A stretch of DNA of 13,407 nucleotides from assembly GCA_031270205.1 (NCBI GenBank), contig JAISYA010000119.1, positions 1-13,407 of the forward strand, read 5' to 3'. The notes below the pieces were generated by a model that was given only the letters and a program-made list of their open reading frames with translations, did not search any database and was not told where the DNA came from. This document shows, one piece after another, positions 1 through 4,940 of the stretch (positions are counted from its first letter, which is position 1; the number at the start of each line of letters is the position of its first letter). Origin of the DNA: Treponema sp. (GTDB lineage: Bacteria > Spirochaetota > Spirochaetia > Treponematales > Breznakiellaceae). The position numbers and the translations under genes were made by a program.

Positions 1-222
1 GTTCCCGGCATAGCCGGGGGGACAGGCGTGAGCTAAAGGCTCTTGCGGTTTCACCGGCTTTCAGCCTTGCGAAACCGCGAATTGCAAGCCTGCTTTTCCA
101 AAACTGAAGTTTTGGAAAAACCTCCGGATTAACACGGATTTTTCAGGTGATATTTTGTCTTTATTCTGTGAAATCCGCGAAACCCGTGGACCTTTTCATA
201 TATTCTAATTTTTTAATATTGT
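1..222. other. Intergenic region rich in inverted repeats, upstream of the sigma-54 gene
   Basis: No convincing coding sequence is visible. The stretch is a chain of inverted repeats. CCCGGC/GCCGGG (4-9 and 13-18) has a 3-nt loop and is followed by a G run. GCGGTTTC/GAAACCGC (45-52 and 71-78) has 8-bp arms and is extended imperfectly outward to AGGC (37-40) and GCCT (88-91). A 12-bp-arm hairpin follows at 94-119 and is listed separately. Positions about 127-190 form an imperfect inverted repeat around CGGATTTTTCAG and CTGTGAAATCCG. Positions 197-220 are very AT-rich, directly before the sigma-54 -24 element, where IHF-like bending or activator contact is often found. The region might hold the binding site of the sigma-54 activator, but no site can be named from sequence alone. 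Confidence 0.5.
94..119. repeat. Short hairpin repeat, copy 1 (CCAAAACT/AGTTTTGG)
   Basis: TTTTCCAAAACT (94-105) and AGTTTTGGAAAA (108-119) are perfect 12-bp arms around a GA loop. The core recurs at 1503-1520 and 2790-2825, and each copy sits next to a CCTC or GAGG motif. Three similar hairpins in non-coding gaps within 3 kb point to a dispersed intergenic repeat family. Confidence 0.65.
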
Positions 223-240
223 TTGGCACGGAAATTGCTA
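223..240 (+). promoter_or_regulatory. Sigma-54 (RpoN) -24/-12 promoter
   Basis: TTGGCACGGAAATTGCTA matches the RpoN consensus (TTGGCACG, four bases, TTGC, A/T) at every conserved position. The invariant GG is at 225-226 and the invariant GC at 237-238, with exactly 10 nt between them. Transcription should start near 250, leaving a leader of about 46 nt before the GTG at 296. No competing sigma-70 promoter is obvious. The downstream gene is therefore probably expressed only when an enhancer-binding activator is active. The activator is not in this window. Confidence 0.85.
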
Positions 241-251
241 GTATATTATTG

Positions 252-268
252 AGGCCGTTGGCCTTTTT
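252..268 (+). promoter_or_regulatory. Small stem-loop plus T run at the transcript 5' end
   Basis: AGGCC (252-256), loop GTT, GGCCT (260-264), then T to position 268. It lies 2-18 nt after the predicted sigma-54 start. The form is that of a very short terminator or attenuator, or of a 5' stability hairpin. The 5-bp stem is weak, so a role is unproven. Confidence 0.35.
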
Positions 269-295
269 GAAATGAGAGAATTCGGAGGTTTCACT

Positions 296-739
296 GTGAA
301 ACGGTTTATCTTGTGTGCTTTACTGGCGTTCGGTATTGTTGCTATGGTTTCGGCTCAGGGAAGGGAGCGATGGGGGAGGGGAGAGCCCGGGCCTCGGCAG
401 CTTCCCACTGAACAGGCGACAGTTACGGGAAATCTTACCATTGTCCAGGGATCTTTGGCGGTTAAAAGCGGGGATATTACCTATCTGGTTCCGGGGCTTC
501 TGCGTTACGCGGGCTTTATCGACAGCCTCAAGGACGGGGCGCAGGTAAAACTTGAGGGTGACGCGATAAGCGCCGGCCAGGACGCCAAAATCAAAGTGCT
601 TCGGGTAGGCAAGCTGACCATAGGCGGCAAGGACTACGATTTAGCCCGGCCCAGGCATGACGCTCCCGCCCGGACCGATTATCCCGGCGGGCCGGCCTGG
701 CCGATGATGCCGCAGATGCACTTCAACTGGAGGTGGTAG
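296..739 (+). CDS. Small secreted protein of unknown function, sigma-54 controlled
   Basis: I do not recognise the family. The chosen start is GTG at 296, because GGAGG at 284-288 lies 7 nt before it and because the protein (147 aa) then begins directly with a signal peptide: MKR, a hydrophobic stretch to about residue 20, then VSAQ with likely cleavage after Ala. The in-frame ATG at 272 would only add eight residues ahead of the signal. The mature part has an Arg/Gly/Pro-rich linker, then a predicted beta-rich segment (about residues 37-115) of alternating hydrophobic residues that could be a small OB-like or barrel fold. The tail is rich in Pro, Met, His and Trp and ends in NWRW. There are no catalytic motifs and no lipobox cysteine. 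The gene stands alone on the plus strand, so a periplasmic or surface role under RpoN control is inferred. Confidence 0.75.
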   Translation: MKRFILCALLAFGIVAMVSAQGRERWGRGEPGPRQLPTEQATVTGNLTIVQGSLAVKSGDITYLVPGLLRYAGFIDSLKDGAQVKLEGDAISAGQDAKIKVLRVGKLTIGGKDYDLARPRHDAPARTDYPGGPAWPMMPQMHFNWRW

Positions 740-770
740 AAGCGAAGAATTCCAACTGAAAAGATTATGA

Positions 771-958
771 GCCTCCGCGGGGCAAGCCCCGCGGTATAAA
801 CGTTGGGTTGTACCGGAACGGAGGCTCGTTCGATAGGAAGTTTTTTATGCCCTCCCCCGCGCAAGCGGGTTCTTTGGTTTAATACCAACTCATTGTAAGC
901 GTTGCGGCATTTGAACCGGAGCAGATCTCCGGGGTATTAAACCAGACTTGCGAATAAA
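771..958. repeat. Structured intergenic repeat, copy A (~185 bp)
   Basis: This copy aligns with 2832-3015 over almost its whole length. Conserved parts are GCCTCCG (771-777) facing CGGAGGC (819-825), and GGTTTAATACC (876-886) facing GGTATTAAACC (933-943). Also shared are the blocks GCGGTATAAACGT, TGTAAGCGTT and CCAGACTT with a CGAATAAA end. Inside are a perfect hairpin CCGCGGGGC/GCCCCGCGG (775-794), a GCAA-loop hairpin (856-869) and CCGGAG/CTCCGG (916-932). The copies differ in the inner hairpins but keep the paired ends, so structure rather than sequence seems conserved. It has no ORF. It could be a non-autonomous mobile repeat or a structured RNA. It fills most of the gene-free stretch 740-994. 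Confidence 0.75.
856..875 (+). terminator. Possible terminator of the 296-739 gene
   Basis: CCCGC (856-860), loop GCAA, GCGGG (865-869), followed by TTCTTT. The stem is short, but the GNRA-type loop and T-rich tail suit an intrinsic terminator on the plus strand. It lies within repeat copy A, about 115 nt after the stop codon, and is absent from copy B. Confidence 0.4.
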
Positions 959-976
959 GCCCTTGCGCCTGGCTTT
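953..976 (-). terminator. Possible terminator of the 995-1387 gene
   Basis: Read on the minus strand, AAAGCC and GGCTTT (971-976 and 956-961) form a 6-bp stem with a 9-nt loop, followed by ATT. It lies 19 nt after the stop codon. It is the positional counterpart of the stronger flaA terminator, which also abuts a copy of the ~185-bp repeat. Confidence 0.4.
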
Positions 977-994
977 TGCCCTGATTAAAACCGG

Positions 995-1387
995 TTACAA
1001 TTTGATAATTTCCGGTTCTTTGGTAAAATCAGAAATTGTCGCAGTGACATTTTTGAGATATAATACCTGCGTATTATCATCATCTGCGGAATACATGCTT
1101 TTTAACTGCGGATACGCGTCAAGCATGTGTTGTTTTGCTTCACGCCTCTCATCTTCAACGGCAACGGCCTGTACACGTATCCATTTATCGCCGTCAAAAG
1201 CGCAAATTTCTATTTTGGGATTTGCGCTCATTTGCTTTGAAACACTTTTGATCTTTCCGGTTTGGATATAAAGTTTTCCGTCAAAAATATCTATTGTGCC
1301 AAATGGGCGGACTCTGGGCTGATCGTCTTCCGTTGTAGCCAAATAATATGTTTGACATTTCTTCAAAAAATCGTATACCTTTTGCAT
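995..1387 (-). CDS. Pyridoxamine 5'-phosphate oxidase-like (FMN split-barrel) family protein
   Basis: The 130-aa length is normal for the small PNPOx-like / flavin split-barrel family. The N-terminus has the usual pattern: a helix, then YYLATTEDDQPRVRPFG (residues 15-31), as in FMN-binding members where L-A-T is followed by P-x-V-R-P. Next come the strand and turn DGKLYIQTGKIKSVSKQM and a PKIEICAF strand. Such proteins bind FMN and sometimes F420 or haem; many are reductases or nitroreductase-like, and few have a known substrate. True PNPOx function in vitamin B6 synthesis is unlikely for so short a member. GGAGG at 1397-1401 lies 9 nt before the ATG, and a sigma-70 promoter is visible at 1418-1446, so the gene is its own transcription unit. 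By eye it is more AT-rich than the operon on the right, which may mean separate origin. Confidence 0.8.
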   Translation of the reverse strand: MQKVYDFLKKCQTYYLATTEDDQPRVRPFGTIDIFDGKLYIQTGKIKSVSKQMSANPKIEICAFDGDKWIRVQAVAVEDERREAKQHMLDAYPQLKSMYSADDDNTQVLYLKNVTATISDFTKEPEIIKL

Positions 1388-1417
1388 TTCAAAATACCTC
1401 CGGGTAATATATACGGT

Positions 1418-1446
1418 ATTCTACCGAAAATCGAAATCTTTGTCGA
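1418..1446 (-). promoter_or_regulatory. Sigma-70 promoter of the split-barrel oxidase gene
   Basis: On the minus strand TCGACA (1441-1446) and TAGAAT (1418-1423) are separated by exactly 17 bp. Each hexamer differs from consensus at one position. The predicted start is about 24 nt before the ATG at 1387, and the Shine-Dalgarno lies between. Confidence 0.65.
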
Positions 1447-1502
1447 CCTGCCGCTATTGGGGACCAGGGCAACAACGTTTGCTTTAAGCCGGTGGGAAAC
1501 CG

Positions 1503-1520
1503 CCAAAATTGAAGTTTTGG
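1503..1520. repeat. Short hairpin repeat, copy 2
   Basis: CCAAAATT, then GA, then AGTTTTGG: 8-bp arms with one G-T pair, followed by GAAAGCCTC as in copy 3. It lies 20 nt after the stop of the synthetase-TPR gene on the minus strand. It may act as that gene's 3' end, although no clear T run follows on the minus strand. Confidence 0.55.
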
Positions 1521-1539
1521 GAAAGCCTCTGTATAAAAA

Positions 1540-2775
1540 TCACATCTTCAATTTCAACCGGAGCATTTCCCTGAATTTCAGGACCGTTTCATTTTTCGAT
1601 TCTATGGCCAGGGATGCTTCGCAGTCGGCCAGGGCCCGGGGATAGTCGCCGATGTGGTAATAGGACTGGCCGCGCCTGAACAGGCAGAAGGACTGGTAGG
1701 GGTTTATGGCGAGGGACCGGGTAAAGTCGTCAATGGCCTCCGGGTATTGTTTCAAAACCGAGTGTACCACCCCGCGGTAATAGGCGGCCTTGTAGGATTT
1801 GGCATCCAGTTCCAGGGTGTGGCTGAAATCGCCGATGGCGTCGTCATAGTGTGAGCGGGCAAAATTGGCCATGCCCCGGTGCTTGTAGATTAGGGAACTG
1901 ATGGCGTTGTCGGGCTTGAGTTCCAGGATGCGGCTGTACAGGGCAATGGCCTCGTCAAAACGGTTTTCGTTGTGGGCGTAAAGCGCGCTGAGTAACAGAT
2001 CATCAATGGAAACGTTCTCCGGCGAAAAGGGTTTGGAAGCCCACGCTTCCGGTATTTCCGTATTCGCGGCATGTTCTTCCGCGAAAAGCAGGTCGTCGGT
2101 AGATTCTTCGATTTTTTGGTAGAAACTTTCGCGCCGTTTTCCCAATTCGCCATTGAGCTGGCGCTGGTATGTCCGTATCTCCTGAAAAATAATATCCGCC
2201 AGGGAGAGGCTTGCGTTAACCGCCGCCAGTTTGCGCTTCATGGGAGTATCAAAAGGGGTGAATTCGGCCTTGTAGACCAGTTCGTGCTCCACTTCGGCCC
2301 ACGCGTCCTGTAAAATCGTGCGGATCTGAACTTCCGCTACCTCGCAGTCCGTTTCGCCCCGCTTTTCGATCATCACGCCGGGTATTTTTATTAAGAGGTG
2401 CGTCGATTCATAGCCGAATTCCCTAAAAGTGTAGCCGCCTTTTCGTTCTACCTCAACAAATTCAAATTGTTTCCTCAGCAGATTTTCAACTATGGAAAGA
2501 TCTTCGATAAAAGGGCAGACAATCCGTATGCCCATAAGATCGGTTATACGGGGAGGAGCGGCGGCGGAATCAACTCCGGCCTTGAGGATCCGCAGGTATT
2601 TTTCATAATAACTTTTGAAACTCTTTATTCGCCCCCTGACGATTGGACGGGACGGAAGAACGGAAACCGCCTGCTCAATAGCGCTTTCCAGTTCCGCGGC
2701 TATCAAACGCCAGGTGTCCGCGTGTGTTTCATAGTACCGCAGGAGACTGTCCTGATTAAAAATGCCGTTGTTCAT
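1540..2775 (-). CDS. RelA/SpoT-type (p)ppGpp synthetase domain fused to TPR repeats
   Basis: 411 aa from the ATG at 2775. The first ~200 residues carry the alarmone synthetase motifs: GRIKSFKSYYEKYLR (48-62), DLMGIRI (79-85, metal-site Asp), GYESTH (121-126) and EVQIRTILQDAWAEVEHEL (148-166, with the catalytic Glu of E-x-Q-I-R-T). There is no HD hydrolase domain and no TGS or ACT domain, so it would make but not degrade (p)ppGpp or a related nucleotide. Family members usually have GYRS where this one has GYES, which may change substrate preference. Four TPR-like repeats occupy about 261-395 and suggest a protein partner or oligomerisation. The reading frame extends to an ATG at 2829, but those 18 extra residues are encoded by repeat DNA. 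The 2775 start has no clear Shine-Dalgarno, so the start is uncertain. Confidence 0.8.
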   Translation of the reverse strand: MNNGIFNQDSLLRYYETHADTWRLIAAELESAIEQAVSVLPSRPIVRGRIKSFKSYYEKYLRILKAGVDSAAAPPRITDLMGIRIVCPFIEDLSIVENLLRKQFEFVEVERKGGYTFREFGYESTHLLIKIPGVMIEKRGETDCEVAEVQIRTILQDAWAEVEHELVYKAEFTPFDTPMKRKLAAVNASLSLADIIFQEIRTYQRQLNGELGKRRESFYQKIEESTDDLLFAEEHAANTEIPEAWASKPFSPENVSIDDLLLSALYAHNENRFDEAIALYSRILELKPDNAISSLIYKHRGMANFARSHYDDAIGDFSHTLELDAKSYKAAYYRGVVHSVLKQYPEAIDDFTRSLAINPYQSFCLFRRGQSYYHIGDYPRALADCEASLAIESKNETVLKFREMLRLKLKM

Positions 2776-2789
2776 ATTATGTATATAAT

Positions 2790-2825
2790 GAGGCTGTTCC
2801 AAAACTTCAGTTTTGGAACAGCCTC
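2790..2825. repeat. Short hairpin repeat, copy 3 (17-bp perfect arms)
   Basis: AGGCTGTTCCAAAACT and AGTTTTGGAACAGCCT pair perfectly around TC, and the outermost G2790-C2825 pair makes 17 bp. It lies 15 bp upstream of the preferred start of the synthetase-TPR gene. In an mRNA leader it would be a very stable stem; as DNA it could form a cruciform. It is the longest of the three related hairpins here. Confidence 0.7.
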
Positions 2826-2831
2826 TCATAA

Positions 2832-3015
2832 GCCTCCGCGGGGCAAACCCTGCGGTATAAACGTAGCGTTAGTCCTATCGGAGGCTCGCTCGATAGAAAG
2901 TTTATAATACCGTTTGATTTAATACCAAATCACTGTAAGCGTTACGATATTTGAGCCGAGGCAAGCCTGGCAGGCGCGGCTGCCTTAGGGTATTAAACCA
3001 GACTTTCGAATAAAA
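2832..3015. repeat. Structured intergenic repeat, copy B (~185 bp)
   Basis: Second copy of the repeat at 771-958, same orientation. It keeps GCCTCCG (2832-2838) with CGGAGGC (2879-2885), and TTTAATACC (2918-2926) with the full GGTATTAAACC (2989-2999). The inner hairpin CCGCGGGG/CCCTGCGG (2836-2855) keeps pairing through a G-T pair. The GCAA-loop hairpin of copy A is missing, leaving a gap of about 17 bp. The distal hairpin is replaced by GGCAG/CTGCC (2970-2984). The 5' end of the repeat abuts the short hairpin repeat. The repeat fills most of the gene-free stretch 2776-3085. Confidence 0.75.
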
Positions 3016-3049
3016 GAGCCGTCTGAAAATCTCTTGACTTTCAGACGGC
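3009..3049 (-). terminator. Intrinsic terminator of flaA
   Basis: GCCGTCTGAAA (3018-3028 on plus) and TTTCAGACGGC (3039-3049) form a perfect 11-bp stem with a 10-nt loop. Read on the minus strand the stem is followed by TCTTTTATT, a good U-rich tail. It lies 36 nt after the flaA stop codon. The tail sequence is also the end of repeat copy B. Confidence 0.85.
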
Positions 3050-3085
3050 CCGCCTGTGGAAAGTTCCGGCTATCCGGTTCTTGCC

Positions 3086-4129
3086 TTACTGTTGCTGCTG
3101 CGTTTCTTGCTGGTCCTGGCGCCGGGGATCATCGAAATTAAGCTCCGGGGCCTGCTTTTCGGCGTCCAGATAGCGGAGCACCTGCTCGTGCCCAAAACGT
3201 TCCATTTCCCAGACTTTCCGGGCGTTTTCACGGTCATAAATGATGTGCCAGAGGGATTCGTCTTCAATATCCCGCTCGGTGTCAAGCACCGCCTTATCGT
3301 AGACAACCTTTATGTCCTTGAAATACCCGATAAAGTCACCGCCCGGCCTTGCCGCGTCCCGCTGGACGAGGAAGCCGGCGAATTTAATGAAGGGGGTGGA
3401 ATCCGGATACAGGGGATACAGGCGCAGGTCGCGGTTTCGTACTTCCTGAATGTAGGCGGGGTTGTTCCAGGTAAGCTTTCCCCATCCGTCATAGTTCAGG
3501 TAACCCATGAACAAGGCTTTCTGGGCGCCGGTATTGTCGATAATGAGGGTCGAAAGACTGTGGGGAAAGTTGAGGCCGTAAGCGTCAACTTCGAGCGATT
3601 TAATGGTCCCCACATTTTTTAACACGCCGTAGCTGTTCTCGAAGCGGCTGGGACCGGTGATACCGTCTCCCTCACCCTCTTCAATGGTTCCGTCATCCTG
3701 CACGTTTGCCTGCGGCTCATAAGCGGGAATCTCGAACGGCGGTTTAATCAACGCCCAGGAATTAAACGGCTCCACGGGGAAGTGTATGCGCACGCCCAGT
3801 ACCGTACCGTACTGCTTGGAGGGCGCTTCCCTGACAAGGCTGTTAACCATGTTTTCCACATTCCGGGAAGACGAGGAAAGCAGCACTTCCCAGTTGTTAA
3901 TGGCGAGAGATGTCTTCATCACATTTCTCTGTTCCGGGGTGAAACTACCGCCGGCCACCTGGGCATAATCCATCATGGTCTGACGATTGTTAGTGAGGAC
4001 TTCGGGGTTATTTGCGTCGGGCATGATATCGGCTTTCAGCAAAGAAAAGTCAATAAGTGTGGCTTCATCAGCGAAAAGCGACCCCGCCAACAGCAACGCG
4101 ATGGCGACAAGAATAAGCATCCGTTTCAT
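3086..4129 (-). CDS. flaA: FlaA, flagellar filament outer layer (sheath) protein
   Basis: 347 aa, the usual length of spirochete FlaA. This protein coats the FlaB core of the periplasmic flagella and affects filament stiffness and helical shape. Residues 1-20 are a classic Sec signal peptide (MKRMLILVAIALLLAG..., cleavage after SLFA), needed because FlaA is exported to the periplasm by Sec rather than by the flagellar export apparatus. Recognisable family segments are IDFSLLKADIMPD near the mature N-terminus, the SLAINNWEVLLSSSSR region, VLGVRIHFP, SLEVDAYGLNFPHSLS, and the FAGFLVQRDAARPGGDF to YFKDIKVVYD block. The C-terminus is unusual: a short Gln-rich tail ending ETQQQQ. AAGGAG lies just before the ATG, and the gene has its own sigma-70 promoter and terminator. 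The gene order with the GerMN protein and amidase upstream supports the call. Confidence 0.92.
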   Translation of the reverse strand: MKRMLILVAIALLLAGSLFADEATLIDFSLLKADIMPDANNPEVLTNNRQTMMDYAQVAGGSFTPEQRNVMKTSLAINNWEVLLSSSSRNVENMVNSLVREAPSKQYGTVLGVRIHFPVEPFNSWALIKPPFEIPAYEPQANVQDDGTIEEGEGDGITGPSRFENSYGVLKNVGTIKSLEVDAYGLNFPHSLSTLIIDNTGAQKALFMGYLNYDGWGKLTWNNPAYIQEVRNRDLRLYPLYPDSTPFIKFAGFLVQRDAARPGGDFIGYFKDIKVVYDKAVLDTERDIEDESLWHIIYDRENARKVWEMERFGHEQVLRYLDAEKQAPELNFDDPRRQDQQETQQQQ

Positions 4130-4173
4130 GTACAGCTCCTTTCAATTCATAACAAAATAAATGTGTTACCACG

Positions 4174-4202
4174 ATTTTAACGAAATCAGGGTTGTTTGTC
4201 AA
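4174..4202 (-). promoter_or_regulatory. Sigma-70 promoter of flaA
   Basis: On the minus strand TTGACA (4197-4202, perfect) and TAAAAT (4174-4179) are separated by exactly 17 bp. The predicted start is near 4167, giving a leader of about 37 nt with AAGGAG before the ATG at 4129. It is the strongest housekeeping promoter in the window, as expected for an abundant structural protein. No sigma-28 type site was seen. Confidence 0.85.
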
Positions 4203-4261
4203 CGACAAAACGCCGATTTTTCGTTTTTTTCCTAAAAAAACACGCGGGCGCTTCCGATTCC

Positions 4262-4771
4262 CTATATGGACGCCCCGGTGTTCCCCATTTGCCGGAATTC
4301 TTCACTATACGCGGCCCTTCCGGCTATAAAAAACCGCACATCCTTTACAAAGGAAAAATTCCTCCGTATGCCTTCATACAAGGTACGGAAGTTGGTCAAA
4401 ACCTCCCCTCCTTCAACGGGCGGCAGGGCGGAGTCTTCCGACAGATCTGTGTACACCACTCCGTCACGGTACAACAGGGACCGCAGCATGGTTTCCCTGG
4501 GGAACAGGGGAAGGGAGTCCGGCGATACCGGCCCCCAGAGCGCCTCTTCCACATACCGCGTTATGTCAATCTCCCGGGACGGCGACCGTTTCAACATCCG
4601 ATCCTCAACGGTCACTCCGCCGCTATCAATAGCATAAAACACGAAGGTCCTTCTTACAAGCCCCAAATTGAAAAAATCGACAAACGCGGCAATTCCCAAA
4701 ACCGCCAGCAAAAACAGGCGGCGTTTTCGCTTTACCGCCAAAAATCCCAGGAGGGCTTTAAGCTTCTTCAT
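4262..4771 (-). CDS. Membrane-anchored GerMN-domain protein
   Basis: 169 aa. A basic N-terminus (KRKRR at 14-18) and one membrane segment (about 19-37) with no cleavage site suggest a type II anchor, with the rest outside the cytoplasm. Residues about 70-150 match the GerMN (sporulation/germination GerM) pattern. YVEEALWGPVSPDSLPLFP (73-91) is followed by strands LRSLLYRDGVVYTDLS (96-111) and by a helix with VLTNFRTLYEGIRRNF, then VRFFIAGR. GerMN domains are common beside cell-wall amidases and are thought to bind peptidoglycan or wall enzymes; they are not limited to spore formers. It lies between the amidase and flaA, so a role in wall remodelling around periplasmic flagella is inferred. 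GGGAGGG is 26 nt before the ATG, with a GCGC/GCGC hairpin between them; no nearer Shine-Dalgarno or alternative in-frame start exists. Confidence 0.7.
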   Translation of the reverse strand: MKKLKALLGFLAVKRKRRLFLLAVLGIAAFVDFFNLGLVRRTFVFYAIDSGGVTVEDRMLKRSPSREIDITRYVEEALWGPVSPDSLPLFPRETMLRSLLYRDGVVYTDLSEDSALPPVEGGEVLTNFRTLYEGIRRNFSFVKDVRFFIAGRAAYSEEFRQMGNTGASI

Positions 4772-4940
4772 AGCAGTTTGCCGCGCTTCGCGCTATACCC
4801 TCCCAAAATTGCTTTGCTAAGGCTGCCGCCCTAATGCCGATCGGTGTTCCGATGCCTGTCGGGGGGAGACGGCTAAAGCCGGGGAAGGTCCTCCTCCAGT
4901 TTTTTCAGTGTGTCCCCGGCAACAGGCCCATCCGCCTCCG
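4772..4940. other. Gap between amidase and GerMN gene with several small hairpins
   Basis: No gene with a start codon is visible. Inverted repeats are GCGC/GCGC around TTC (4783-4793), ATCGG/CCGAT around TGTT (4840-4853) and CGGCT/AGCCG around AA (4870-4881). None is followed by a T run on the minus strand, so transcription from the operon may continue into the GerMN gene. Minus-strand 4971-4873 is an open frame with protein-like composition but no good start. Confidence 0.4.

Noticed and set aside
3056..3622. 188-codon open frame on the plus strand
   Set aside because: Antisense to flaA, whose identity, promoter and terminator are clear on the other strand.
4205..4245. Terminator between the GerMN gene and flaA
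   Set aside because: There are runs of T and A on the minus strand, but no GC-rich stem directly before them; read-through from the GerMN gene into flaA remains possible.
4196..4834. 212-codon open frame on the plus strand
   Set aside because: It is antisense to the GerMN gene and to the flaA promoter region, with unnatural composition and no recognisable motif.
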